A stretch of DNA of 64,000 nucleotides from assembly GCA_910589415.1 (NCBI GenBank), contig OU342638.1, forward strand, positions 7,170,014 through 7,234,013. Direction: 5' to 3'. This document shows positions 10,546 through 21,149 of this stretch, in pieces (position 1 is the first letter of the stretch; each line of letters begins with the position of its first letter). Origin of the DNA: Malachius bipustulatus (lineage: Eukaryota; Arthropoda; Insecta; Coleoptera; Melyridae). Made by a program: the position numbers and the translations under genes. The notes beneath the pieces were generated by a model. That model did no database searches. It was not told the origin of the DNA and worked only from the letters and a program-made list of their open reading frames with translations.

Positions 10546-12327
10546 TATATATTCGTTTGAAATTACAAATTGCAGTCTTACGATACATGTTGTTTAGTTT
10601 ATTAAATTACATATGATTGGTTTCGTCGATCATGGGGAAAAGAACGATCTGTAGGATATTCTGATGCGATGTTGACATCATGGTGAAGCATTTGCTTTGA
10701 GAGATATAGTCTAGGGAAAACCCCATTAAAAAACCTAGACACACCATCCTGTTGAGATTAGTTTGAAGTATTCCAATCATTTTGCCCTTCTGAGGTTATC
10801 TGGCTGTTAATGTAGATTTTGTTTACAAGAGCTTCAAATTCTGTAACCAGTCTATTGTTTCGGTGGAAATTTCATGAATTGCTTGAAAACCTCCAGAAAA
10901 TTTGGTTAAAGGACATTCATTGACAATGTGATTGATGGATTCTTCAGGATGTCCGCAAATACAGGAAGCGCTTGGTATTAAATTCCATTTATGTAACATT
11001 GAATTACATCTACCGTGTCCTGTTCTTAAGCGATTTACTTGTACCCAGACTTTCCTTCTGATTTCAAAACCGTTGACTAATGATGAAGGATCTTCGATTA
11101 AAGTATTGTTGAATAAAGAAACACTTTTATTTCGCCAATCATTTCTCCATTCATCTGCAATTTTAAATGGTCGATCCAGGTATGTTTCTAGCCACACAGG
11201 TCTTCTTGATTTTAATCTCGTTGTTGGAAGATTATTCAGGTCCGATGTTATTGAAAAATCATCTGGAAATGTTCGGTATTTATTCATGATTTTATGTGTT
11301 GCTTGTTGTCTTCGGAGATTAGATGGAGCAATATTTGACAAAACAGGTAACCAAGGGATCGGAGTTGAGGAAATTGTTCCAGTAATAATTCGTAATGTTT
11401 GGTTCAGTTGAATATCCACTTTTGATTGATGTACACTGTTGAGCCATACGGGTGCACAATATTCCGCTGTTGAATAAACAAGTGCAAGAGCTGATGTGCG
11501 AATTGTTTTTGCATTGGCTCCCCAAGTTGTTCCAGCAAGTTTGTATAGAATATTATTTCTTGTTTTTAATTTTTGTTTCACTTTTTCTAAGTGTTGATTA
11601 TAGGTTAAAGATATATCCAAAGTCACACCAAGATATTTTGGATTGAAATTATGATTCAGTGACGATCCGTTGAAAGTTATATTTAGCTTTTTAGATTTTT
11701 GGTGGTTATTGAGATGGAAACATGTAACTTCTGTTTTTGAAGAGTTTAAGCAAAGACGCCATTTCTTAAAGTAATCATTCATGATTTTCAAATCAGAGCA
11801 CAGCGTTTCTTCTAATAAATTAAATTCGCTGTTTTGGTAAGTTAAAATAATGTCATCGGCATATATGAATTTTCTAGATTTGGTTGCAGGCAAATCACTA
11901 ATGTAAATATTGAATAGCAGTGGAGATAAAACAGAACCTTGTGGGAGACCATTATTTAAGATTCTGTATTTACTGCTCTTTTCGTTTACGAAAACTTTTA
12001 TTTTTCGGTCTGATAGCATATTTTCCAATAGATTCATAATCGTCTTACAACCAATGGTTTTATATAATTTATGTAAGAGACCTTCTTTCCACACAGTGTC
12101 GTATGCTGCAGATAGATCTAGGAAGACTGCTCCTGTTTTTAATTTTCTTTGAAAGCCACATTCAATGTGGGTTGTCAACGCCAAAACTTGGTCACATGTA
12201 TTTCTGTTTGGCCGAAATCCTCCTTGTTCAATAAGTAATTTTTCATCAACAATTGGTAATAGACGATTGTATAAAAGTTTTTCCAGTACTTTATAAGTGA
12301 TACTAAGCAAAGCAATAGGTCTGTAGC
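10546..12327 (-). mobile_element. 5'-truncated non-LTR retrotransposon nested in MITE family A
   Basis: Comparing the split MITE with the intact copy defines this insert. Its 3' end, on the left, has about 275 bases of untranslated sequence and ends in a TATATA tract, a simple-sequence tail typical of some non-LTR elements. Its 5' end is truncated inside the RT just before SYRPIALL. Target duplication is hard to define because both edges are TA-rich. Confidence 0.75.
10823..12325 (-). pseudogene. Non-LTR reverse transcriptase, C-terminal two thirds, frame open
   Basis: About 500 codons read without a stop. RT motifs in order: SYRPIALLSITYKVLEKL, GGFRPNRNTCDQVLAL, VFLDLSAAYDTVW (first Asp), GLPQGSVLSPLLFNIYISDL, FIYADDIIL (catalytic YADD), LCLNSSKTEV, PKYLGVTLD. 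The C-terminal region follows, with a Cys/His cluster of the form CICG...HIVNECP about 30 codons before the stop. There is no RNase H. The missing N-terminus would have held the endonuclease. It resembles proteins usually annotated as mobile element jockey RT; I do not assign a finer clade. The open frame suggests a young copy, dead because truncated. Confidence 0.88.
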
Positions 12328-12510
12328 TATATACATCTGTGACCGTTCCTAAAATATCCTGGAAAAACTGAAAAATCGAGATTTCTTATTTTCGCCATAT
12401 CTTATTATTGGAAATTAATAAATAATTTTTGTAGGCTTACATAAGTCGGCAATAGCTACCCAGCTACCCATCTGTCATTATAAAAATTTTCAAAGCCGAC
12501 TAGATCCCAG

Positions 12511-12829
12511 AGTTTTTATAGTCCATTTTGGTTTTTTTGATTATAGAAATAAACACATAAAATGCTTTCCTTTTTTTAGTCATTATTTTATTTTTACAAG
12601 TGTTACAAAGTTTCTTCTACACGAAAATATACTGGTATAGACTGAAATTGGCTAATATAGTTATAATATTGAGAAACTTAGAAATAATAAATTTGAAGTT
12701 TGTTAAAACATGTCAAAGTCAACTAATTCACAGACGAAAAAGAAAAATGTTATTGCAAATTGTCAGCAAACCTACTGTCTTCCTAGCCAATAGGTGATCG
12801 CTGTTTGGTGCAAATTGGTGTCATGTTTT
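12511..12829. other. Unassigned AT-rich sequence
   Basis: No gene or repeat recognised. Confidence 0.35.
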
Positions 12830-13958
12830 TCGGAGATCATTTGAGCAACGGTTTCGCTCTCTTGATTTATTTGATATAAATAGCTTACATTGGAGTCAAC
12901 AGTTGGATTTTTATAAGGTTCAACTATCGTTCCTGTTGCGTTCACTTCGATTTTTCAATCTTCTGGGATGTTTGTAATTATAAATTTGTAACTGAGTCCA
13001 TTACATGAATGAGAATTTATGAGCGGCAATATGTTTATTAGAATCCGAATATTCGCTATCGAAACTCATCTTCTGCAGAGATGTTATTAGATCCTCGCTT
13101 CCCTCTATGTTTGATTTTTTAGCGAGTGCTTCCTCCTTCAAAGGAGGAAGTCAAAGTTGCTTTCCGGGGTATATATGGAGCCATCGGATCACCAAAAGAC
13201 ATTTTCCCTGTTTTTTATTAAGCCATACAGCAGGTTTTTTTGTTAACAGTTGTTTTCCAACTTCCTCTCTTTTTTTCCCCGACAAATGTCTCCTCAAATC
13301 ATGTGGAATTCCTCGCGTATCGATTACAATCACGGATATAGTAATGCCTGTATTTTCTTTGGGCTCAGCCAGGCAATGTCCTTCCAATGAAGCACCACAT
13401 TCTTTGCATTTCCCTGTGAAGGTCATATATGGCAATGTGGTTTTGGTACAAATGCGTCCTTTTTTTATTGTAAAAATGCAGGGTACTTTGAATTTATCAT
13501 ATATCGAGTCAGTCACAAGTGTAGTCAAGCCTGGTCTGAGTGCTAACTTCCCGACGGATTTTTTCCATAGAACATCCAAATTGGATTCACGGTATTCCAT
13601 TTATCGGCTTCAATGGTGATTGAACTGAGTATTTTGGGGCAAGACAGAAGAGACTTTGTCTTGCAAGACAGAAGAGACGAGGTTGATTTCTGTCAGTTAA
13701 AACTACTTCATATAGACGATCTTTCTCAAATTCATTTGAAGTGGTTGAATCCTCGAATGTTAGAAAGCTCTCAAGTCGCTAAGTACAAAAAACGCAATAG
13801 TTTAACGTGTCCCCATGAATTGCAGTTCCAGTAGATGCTGCTGCTTCACTCCAATCTTCTCTACCTCGACTAATTGGCATGCCCTTTGCATCAAGCACTT
13901 AATAACGCTTCAACGTTTCCAGCATTAGTTCTGGGCTACAGGTAAGCTCGCGGGGCAT
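12830..13958 (-). pseudogene. Relic of an unclassified insect transposon ORF (N-terminal part)
   Basis: A likely start ATG at 13958 opens MPRELTCSPELMLETLKRY and then GMPISRGREDWSEAAAS. After stops, a clear 150-codon open stretch (13600-13151) follows, with CIFTIKKGRICTKTTLPYMT, GKCKECGASLEGHC and HLSGKKREEVGKQL. Two Cys-x2-Cys/Cys-His groups suggest a zinc-binding N-terminal domain. The pattern recalls repetitive hypothetical proteins of aphids and other insects that head a transposase-like protein, but I cannot name the superfamily. After 13150 only fragments remain (KKSNIEGSEDLITSLQKMSF near 13080). Internal stops make it a pseudogene. The plus-strand frame over the same bases is antisense. 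Confidence 0.5.
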
Positions 13959-15256
13959 TTTGTTGAATTTGACGTATTCAAAACTAAATGTTAACCCTTA
14001 ACTGCATGATTTTTTCTTTTTATTCAAAAAAAATACTATGGTTAAGTTTTTTTGCACTGATCACGAGAAAAATATTGAAAAAAATCTATTCTCAAAAGTT
14101 GAACCCAAAAAGTGCCAAAATAACGTTGTATCAAAATAACGTTGATGGTGAAGGACAATTAGGAATCCTATTTTTTCGAATAGTTCCTAATGACAGAATT
14201 CCACATTTTGATAATTGATATAGGAGTGGAATGCTGGTGTAATAATTATCAAAATACACTCTGTAATTTTTGTTTCGTGGAACATTTCTCAAGAGTCTAA
14301 CTACTATATTAGCACAAGCTCCAAGGTTATCCTCACTGCCTAAACGTTTATTGTCATCATTTTCCTGCCCAGTATAAATTTCAAAATTATAGGTATATCC
14401 AGACACGCCAGAGATAACAAACAACTTATACCCCCATTTATGGGGTTTCGCTGGCATGTATTGCCTCAAATAATTCTTCGCTTTTGTTGAGCATATTTGT
14501 TCGTCAATCGACAAGAAAGGTTCGTAAGGTACTGTTTGAAATTTATCAATTAAATAATTTACCACAGGTCTTATTTTATGAACCCTGTCATGATCTTCAT
14601 GTTCTCTGGGCAAAAGTGAATTATTATCATTGAAATGAAGATATCGTCTGATATTTTCAAAATCTTTTAGATACATTGTTTTTTTAATAATATCCAATCC
14701 AAGATGTCTCGACCAATAATTTCTAATATTTGGAAGATGTGTTACGGACATAAGAATACATATTCCAATGTATTTTTGTATATCTAGTGCACAGAGACCT
14801 GCAGGCTTTGTAGCACACATTTGTGTCGAAAATAAATTGGACTGGTCTCTTATGCGGTCCATTAAATTTTTATAAAAAAAATATGAAAAAAAGTCATAAG
14901 GTGTATGAAGTTGATAAAATATTGCAGGCAAACTATCAACGCCTTGAAATATTGTATTATTTTGATCTACTTCAAGGGAACGTTCTTCCCATTTTACATT
15001 TTTAAATTTATCCTTTAGGGCCTTTTCATCATTTGATTTCTTCTTATTTTTCTTGATATTCATAGCATTTTCTGTTAGACATTTTCTCTTCCTTGTGTCA
15101 TAAGTAGTAGAACTATTTTCGGTCTCTTTTTCTTCATTTTCTTCTTCATTGAAATTATCGGAATTTTTGATAATCTCATCATCTAATAAAATTATGGGAA
15201 TATTTTCAATATCAAAATTTTCAGATGACGAATCGTTGGATTCCTGACTTGAATCT

Positions 15257-17006
15257 GTGTGTGTGTGTGGGGGGGAGGGTTGGCCTCGAACAGAGTTCAT
15301 TAGCCACAGAATATCAAACATCATCTATCTAGAAAAAATAGACTCTAGATAAAAAAAATTAAATATAACTCGAAGAGTTCAGAGAGGTATAGCTTTATAG
15401 CTATAAAAAAATCAGTTAGAGCCTTGTAGATGTCCATATTTGCCAGTGCAAGGACATTTGTCAAGTTTGTGGGCCTATCCACCTTGTTTTCGTCTAAGGT
15501 CTTCCAAAGTCTTTCGGTGGCTTGAGAATTATTCCTGCATTTAAACAATATATGATTCAGGGAATCAACTTCTGAAGGGCAATGTGGGCACTTAGGAGTA
15601 TCATTTATCCCTATCTTATTTAAGTGTTCGGGAAACCTACCATGTTGAACTTTAACTTAAGCCTAAGTATAATCGTTGTAGAGAAGCGACCATATTCGCG
15701 ATACGGAAATGAAGATGGCAATATCGTGTGCAGTAGTGCATATTGGTTGTTTGACTGGTTCGTGAATTGTGTCCATTTGTTACTCCAGGCCACGTTCTCC
15801 ATTCGCCAGAGGCAGGAACTAATATCCTTATGAGATACCAGCTTGACCCCCTCGCCAGAAGTCAGCGCCTCCCTCGCATATCCGTCTACTGTCTCATTTC
15901 CCGTGATACCTGCGTGACCCCTCGCCCAAATAAAGTGAACGCCGCAACTGGTAAGTTTCAGTAAGTAGCCAAGTTCTAGTATTTCTACAATTAAGTTGTT
16001 TTTGATGTGTTTATATATATTTCTATTTAATGCTTCGAGGACGGATCTGGAGTATGTTATTATGGCTATGCTACCTATTGAGTTGAGGTAGGCCCACTCT
16101 AATGCTTTTCGTATGGCACACGCTTCAGCGGTAAAGATTGAGCAAATGTTTCCCAATTTGTATTTCATACTCAGGTTGTAATCAGGACAGTATATCGCAC
16201 AGCCAACTCCGGACTCCGATTTGAAACCATCTGTGTATATTGGGATGGCTTCGGGAGTTTTCTCCAACACGTCTTTGATAATTATTGTGTTATTTATTCC
16301 GCCATGGAAAGAGTACTGAGGGAAGGTAATCTTGGGAGTGTAATGAAGGAGTTCATATGGTTTCTGGAATAATAGAAATTTTGTTTGCGGTTGTGGAGTT
16401 TGCTGCAGCTTTTTAACAATCAAGAAACCCTGGAAAAGTAAGGGAATCCCCTTCTTCTCCCAGTATTTATCTGTTAGAGTGACAGTGCTTAGTTTGGACA
16501 GTAAGTTTATTATATCGCTAGAGTTAAATTGTAGTAGCTTTGCTGCAAATTTGTTGGCCATATACTGTCTTCTATGTGCTAGAGGGATTTCGCCCGATTC
16601 CGCCAAAAGGATGGGACATGGAGTAGTCTTCATCGCGCCCAAGACAATTCGAAGGCATTTAAACTGAACGCGATCCACGTGGAGTAGCCTCGCCCTCGAT
16701 GCCGTGCCATACAAGAATTGTCCGTATTCAACTATGGACCTGACAAAGGCTCTATAAAACATAAGAGAGATATGCACGTCTGCTCCCCAGTAGTGCTTGG
16801 TGGTACACTTAAGTATATTACAGGCCCTCTCCACTCGCGTTTTAATGTAATATATGTGATCTGACCAGAGTAGTCTATTATCGATAATTAGCCCAAGGTA
16901 CTTAAAGCGTTTCACAACTGGGAAGGTCATTACACTCAAAGATACTGTTGTTTCTGCCTTATGATGAAATTTTCTGCTTCTTGTGCATATCATTACTGCG
17001 CTTTTT
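15257..17006 (-). mobile_element. RNase H-type non-LTR retrotransposon nested in piggyBac
   Basis: Flanked by the 12-base duplication TGACTTGAATCT (15245-15256 and 17007-17018). The element's 3' end is at the left and terminates in a CA/TG dinucleotide run (about 15257-15270) after a G-rich tract. The 5' end is truncated within the RT C-terminus. The duplication sits in the piggyBac coding sequence at codons DSSQ, fixing the order: piggyBac first, then this insertion. Confidence 0.88.
15345..17005 (-). pseudogene. Non-LTR pol C-terminus: RT thumb, RNase H, Cys/His tail
   Basis: Starts within the RT thumb (VVKRFKYLGLIIDNRLLWSD, about 16880). An RNase H domain follows with IYTDGFKSESGVGCAIY (first Asp, about 16220), FTAEACAIRKALEWA (Glu), ITYSRSVLEAL (where the usual Asp of TDS is replaced by Tyr) and FIWARGHAGITGNETVD (about 15900). 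After a single frameshift near 15640 (NMVGFPN versus GRFPEHLNKIG) the frame resumes with CPHCPSEVDSLNHILFKC near 15570, the terminal zinc-type motif of this group, and ends at 15345. The mutated RNase H residue and frameshift show decay. Confidence 0.82.
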
Positions 17007-17225
17007 TGACTTGAATCTAAATCTTCAAAAATTTGTGGATCTATTTCATGGTCCGAATCTCCGCAGTTACTTTCATCGACATCCGATATATCACTTATAT
17101 CAGATAGATGGTTCGCAAAATATTGCAAGTCTCCTTCCGAGAGGAGTTTTTTTCGGTTCATATCGATCTTATCTAAAAAATAAAAATACAACAACAATAT
17201 TATTTTGTGAACAGTATAGGAAAAT

Positions 17226-17636
17226 GTTGCATATATGCAACAACTACAAAACATAACCAATGTGAAATGTTGCAGATATGCAACCATTGAAATAACATCA
17301 ATAAAACTAAAACAAAATTAAATAAATTCAAAGCTACTATTGCAATGGCAAGTACATACCTTATTTTACTAGAAACTAATTTCTTTTTAATTTTTGACTA
17401 GTTATAAAGTCTATTTTCACGTACACAAACATCCACAATATTGTAACCTGCAAACCAAACGACAAGCTCAGGAACTATCATGTCTGTGATCTATCTCCAG
17501 CACCATCTGGCGTTGAAGAAACTAACCACGGTACAGCAAACTTTAAAAGTAATTGATAAATTTTAGTCGAAAACTGTAACTGATGTTGAATTTAAATAAC
17601 TAGATTGAAAAGTCAGTGTTGCACATAATATGCAAC
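17226..17636. repeat. Palindromic GTTGCA...TGCAAC motifs in the piggyBac right end
   Basis: Three near-palindromes, GTTGCATATATGCAAC (17226-17241), GTTGCAGATATGCAAC (17269-17284) and GTTGCACATAATATGCAAC (17618-17636), the last only about 15 bases from the terminus. Regularly repeated dyads inside a transposon end could bind transposase or a host dimer; function unknown. Confidence 0.65.
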
Positions 17637-17656
17637 ATAATGCAGTAAAGGGTTAA

Positions 17657-18267
17657 ACACAAATTGTTGCTTTGCGTCTTTTTGATAAATAAGAAAAAAT
17701 CTCGTCTCAAGACTTACAGACTATTTACAGATCTAGAAACTACATGTTAACATTATATTTACAGCTACAAACTATACTATTAAAATAACGTGACGGCTCA
17801 AAAAATGAGGATAAAATATGTCCAAGCAGAGATATCCCCAGTAGCAAGTAATATTGATACAATATTGGGTATCTGTAGCTTGTATAGTGGCTACATTTTG
17901 TGGGCTTAAAATTTAAAGATATATTGAGCCGATATTGAGATGTGAACATTTTTTTTTATTGGCAAAATATTTCATTTGTTCATGGTTAAATATTAGGTTG
18001 CATTATTGGTTAAATCTTATTTTCCAATCGATTATAAATGAACCTGGATAATATTGGGTTAGTATTAAATAGATATTTTTGAAATATTGAAATACTTATT
18101 GGGGGGTTATTTCTATCGGACTGGTGCACAATATAGGACAAGCATAGAAATAAAATACAAATATACCACAAAATATTTTGAAAAAATGTATTTTTTTTAG
18201 AAAAATACATAGCTCTAAAAAATCATTTATCAGATATGCAACAAAATTAGAATATGAAAATAAACAA
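17657..18267. other. AT-rich spacer
   Basis: No gene, TIR or RNA recognised between the piggyBac end and the next MITE. Confidence 0.4.
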
Positions 18268-18269
18268 TA

Positions 18270-18589
18270 CAGGGTGCACCATATATCCTTCTCTATATTG
18301 CTATCTCTTAACGCTAACAGATATAGGGTTGGTTAAACAAGTCCAAAGAAGCGCAATTTTGTGGCCATCTCGAATCAGTCAAGACATACAAAATATCTGT
18401 GACCGTTCCTGAAATATCCTGAAAAAACTGAAAAATCGAGATTTCTTATTTTTTCCATATCTTTTTTATTATTGGAGATTAATGAATAATTTTTTGTGGG
18501 CTTACATAAGTCGGCAAGAGCTACCCATCTGACATTTCAAAAATTTTCAAAGCCGACAAAATCTTTGCAATTAATTTTGAATCACCTTG
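18270..18589. mobile_element. MITE family A, uninterrupted copy
   Basis: About 320 bases between TA dinucleotides (18268-18269 and 18590-18591). It begins CAGGGTGCACC and ends, reverse-complemented, CAAGGTGATTC, so the TIR is short (about 7-8 bases, CARGGTG). TA duplication and CAGGGTG end fit a Tc1/mariner-type non-autonomous element. It interrupts an R2-like RT frame right after NWRPI. Related copies lie at 10424-12510 (split) and 51922-52097 (partial). Confidence 0.75.
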
Positions 18590-18592
18590 TAT

Positions 18593-19487
18593 TATTGGTC
18601 GCCAGTTAGATATATCTTTTTCATTACCACCTTTATCAATCAAAATCATACGACCTTTCAGAAGTGCTGTTGGTACAAATCCAGTATTTAACATGATGTT
18701 AGCAATGGTAGTAATTGCTTCTGCTGTGTCCAGGTTTTTAACTGTTCTGGCAAGTATGATCAGGTCCTGGTGATGTGTCAAAATTGGTTGATTTGATGTG
18801 TTTCCTAATAGTTTCTTGAGTTATTCTTACATCAGGATTTGTTGTGTAAGAAGGATAAGATTGGAGTGTTAATTCATTTTTGTTCTCGAATATACTTTTA
18901 AAATGGCATTCAAGTTCATTGATGGTTACATTACATTGACGTTGATTACCCGAGTTCATGATTTCTCTTTCTTGCGTCGGTTATAGTAATTGAATTGGGC
19001 TAAATCATATTCGTATTTGTTTCTACGTCTTTGTCGTGTCAGCTTATTTGTTCTTTGTGGATTGGATAACGTTAAAGTTGATGAAGGATTTCTATCTTTT
19101 CTTTTCTTCCGCATTTGATATTATTTAACATTTGGATGAATTGGTCCAGGTAATCTTTCGTTTGCTTCAAATAAACTTTTAGGAAATTTGTAACAATTTC
19201 ATCAAATTTTTTGGTGTCGATTGGATGTGACTGTTCAATATCATTTGATATTCGTGTCCATTTTTGGCATTCAGAGTTAATGTACGTTAATTTTGGAGTG
19301 GGCTCATTTCTTGATGTTTCTAATAATTCAGATAATTAAGATGATTGGTTTTCATAAGGATGTTTGGACTTATCAATTGATTTGCTTCAGTAGGATGTCG
19401 TTTACTTCGATGTATTTTCATACCTCTTTCTGTCATAAAGGATTGATTACATACATCGCATAGTTCATTATTATTTTGAATAGTCAT
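18593..19487 (-). pseudogene. 5' part of an R2-like non-LTR element with N-terminal C2H2 finger
   Basis: From an ATG at 19487, MTIQNNNELCDVCNQSF continues into TERGMKIHRSKRH: a C-x2-C-x12-H-x4-H zinc finger, as found at the N-terminus of R2-clade proteins. After stops and shifts, later blocks include basic KLTRQRRRNKYEYDLAQFNY (about 19000), VTINELECHFKSIFENK, and TSPGPDH followed by ARTVKNLDTAEAI and LLKGRMILIDKGG...NWRPI. These are the pre-RT and first RT motifs of the R2 group. The reading ends at the MITE. R2 elements usually use rDNA; this copy is not in rDNA, so it may belong to a related clade with other targets. Confidence 0.6.
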
Positions 19488-19518
19488 TTACCTATTACCT
19501 TAGCAAGTTCTATTAAAT

Positions 19519-20825
19519 TTAGGTCTTGTTGTAAGGGCGATTGTAAAATTTTGCAAAAACTTCTGAATTTTTGCTCCAGTCTACAGTGTTTCTTTTCTGT
19601 TCAACATTTACACCTGATCCGAACGCCGCTGAAATTGAAGCATGCCTTACGATATGACTTTTAAATATTTCTGTATTATTGTATAAAATACATTCCATCA
19701 ACAATTGAATGACAATGACTAATTACTAGTTAGTCACCGTCGATTGGTGGAAGTCCGAAATATGAAAGTTCTGGATCAAATATTTCACCATGGCTGGGAA
19801 ACACGTTGCCATCATTGTCCCACTGATTGGAAGCTGATGGAAACTGACCAGGAGGCCACAACTCTGATGGACTTGACGGTGGATAACCATATGGATTGGA
19901 CACCGCACCGCTTGAGGTGCCTGATTCATTTCCATTGTTCCTCGTATAATGGCAATTTGCATGGCCGCCATTGCTGCAACTTCCTGAATTGTCATGATGT
20001 ACGCTGTTATTATCTTGCCCGATGGAAGCAGAAGACGAGGAACTACTTGCATCCTCAGCAGGTGCGATATATGATGTGTAATTGTCTTGTTGGTGCACAA
20101 TGGATCGAACTTGTTGGTGCACGAATCGAACTCTTTGCAAGAACGTCTTTAACCCAGCGGCTGATTGTTTGAGTGGAAGCCCTATGAAAAGGTTTCTGAT
20201 GAGTTAGTATTAGGTACTCCTCATTCTTCCTAAAACTCCTTGAAACTGCTAAATATTTTATTAAGGTCTTAGCGACACACAGTTCAGGTTTTTTACTGAA
20301 ATAATTAAATTTTTATATTGGTTGATCTCGATTAGGATGCGATGTCTTTAAGATATCAGTATTAGTTATGATAACTCCATCTTCTGTCTGAGAAATGTTT
20401 TTTAAATTAATTTTTGAAATAGTTTGAACTCTTTGCCCGGATGCAAGAAGTAGTAACATGACTAATTTCTTAGCCAGTTTTTCTAGTGGTAGCTGATCTA
20501 AGGGGTACCATAATTCTAGGCAATCTAGCACCACTTTTGTATCCCAAGTTGTAGCATAACGCGGAAAATTTGGTTTTATTTAATAAATACCTTTTAGATA
20601 TCGTTTAATTAATATTTCATCGCTGCTAGAAATATTTAAAATCAATGTTAAGGCTGATTTGTGTGCATTTATAGTTGAGTAAGTTAGATTGTTCATTTCA
20701 AATAATTCATTCAGGAAAAGTAAGAGGTACACGCATTTCGCGAGCCTCGTGAATACCCCTATAGGTTTGAAAACATGTGTTGGAAAATGAGAGGTGTAAT
20801 TTCTTGGTTTATTATAAAAAACCAA
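19519..20825 (-). pseudogene. DIRS-like tyrosine recombinase fragment, interrupted
   Basis: Minus-strand pieces of a tyrosine recombinase of the DIRS group. The SAM-like N-part is LTYSTINAHKSALTLILNIS (about 20650). Then come MLLLLASGQRVQTISKINL with the first catalytic Arg (about 20430) and EYLILTHQKPFHRASTQTIS (about 20190). After an inserted block (about 19692-20133) follow SHIVRHASISAAFGSG with the second His/Arg set, and VFAKFYNRP with the nucleophile Tyr (about 19530). The same motif order occurs in the better copy at 55968-56909. Stops at several points and the insert make it non-functional. No RT or terminal repeats of this copy were seen. Confidence 0.75.
19730..20140 (-). CDS. Ser/Asn/His-rich open frame inserted in the recombinase fragment; origin unknown
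   Basis: A 136-codon frame from the ATG at 20140. It starts MQRVRFVHQQVRSIVHQQ, continues with AEDASSSSSSASIGQDNN, a run of Gly/Asn/His, then YGYPPSSPSELWPPGQF, and ends DPELSYFGLPPIDGD. It interrupts the recombinase between VKDVLAKS and TEIFKSHIVRHA. It is not part of any DIRS protein I know. The composition resembles the disordered C-terminal tail of an animal transcription factor, with a stop codon and some trailing sequence, so it may be a captured host exon. A near-duplicate of about 21 bases (GTGCACCAACAAG core, 20092-20128) sits at the entry side. I do not recognise the gene. Confidence 0.35.
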   Translation of the reverse strand: MQRVRFVHQQVRSIVHQQDNYTSYIAPAEDASSSSSSASIGQDNNSVHHDNSGSCSNGGHANCHYTRNNGNESGTSSGAVSNPYGYPPSSPSELWPPGQFPSASNQWDNDGNVFPSHGEIFDPELSYFGLPPIDGD

Positions 20826-20829
20826 GTTT

Positions 20830-21149
20830 CTACATTAACATGAGTCCGCAAACGCACCGTTTTCACGATACGGGGTGTAAAAAATTAAATTTTGATTTAT
20901 AGTGCTCGGATAAGTCTACGATATCATATCAAAATGATATGAAAAACGTCCTGTTGTGGTGAAAGCGATGTCAATTTTAAGGACTTATGACGTAAAAAAC
21001 ACCATCCCCGTTAGATATGAAAATGAAATAATACGGAATACGCACACATCCCGAACGCACTGTAGAATGGAATTTGACAAAAAAAGAGGACATTAGAGGA
21101 ATCGATATTGGAATGTAGTACTTTATATACTCCGGTCCAAGTACCTTTT
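20830..21149. other. Unassigned sequence
   Basis: No gene seen; a short dyad ATATCATATCAAAATGATAT is present near 20922. Confidence 0.35.

Larger units (their letters stand above)
10424..12510. mobile_element. CAGGGTG-ended MITE (family A), split by a non-LTR insertion
   Basis: The left half (about 10424-10545) and right half (about 12328-12510) each match consecutive halves of the uninterrupted copy at 18270-18589. Shared stretches include TATCCTTCTCTATATTGCT on the left and GTGACCGTTCCT, AAACTGAAAAATCGAG and TTCAAAGCCGAC on the right. Between them lies a 1.8-kb non-LTR retrotransposon piece. The right terminus is degraded. Confidence 0.75.
14131..17161 (-). pseudogene. piggyBac-like transposase, interrupted and C-terminally deleted
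   Basis: The N-terminus begins at the ATG at 17161 (MNRKKLLSEGDLQYFANH) with an acidic stretch ending IFEDLDSSQ. It continues across the inserted retrotransposon at 15256 with ESNDSSSENFDIENIPI. The two sides join in frame at the target duplication. The remaining open part (to 14131) has a basic region (RKRKCLTENAMNIKKNKKK), the DDE_Tnp_1_7-type core with SIDEQICSTKAKN (first catalytic Asp, about 14500), MPAKPHKWGYKLFV, and VYFDNYYTSIPLL (second Asp, about 14250), then GTIRKNRIPNC. The sequence then goes foreign, and the region with the third Asp and the Cys-rich tail is lost. An AACGTTATTTT direct repeat near 14119-14150 may mark the deletion joint. Confidence 0.88.
13995..17652 (-). mobile_element. 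piggyBac-like transposon with nested non-LTR insertion
   Basis: Both ends are flanked by TTAA (13991-13994 and 17653-17656), the target of piggyBac elements, and the first bases mirror each other: CCCTTAACTGCAT on the left and, reverse-complemented, CCCTTTACTGCAT on the right. The transposase runs on the minus strand. A 1.75-kb non-LTR element was inserted into its N-terminal coding part. The C-terminal third of the transposase is absent, leaving about 135 bases from the last recognisable codon to the left end. Confidence 0.88.

Noticed and set aside
10932..11411. Plus-strand 159-residue frame
   Set aside because: Shadow of the minus-strand reverse transcriptase.
13107..13619. Plus-strand 170-residue frame
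   Set aside because: Antisense to the minus-strand transposon ORF with Cys-pair motifs; no family features of its own.
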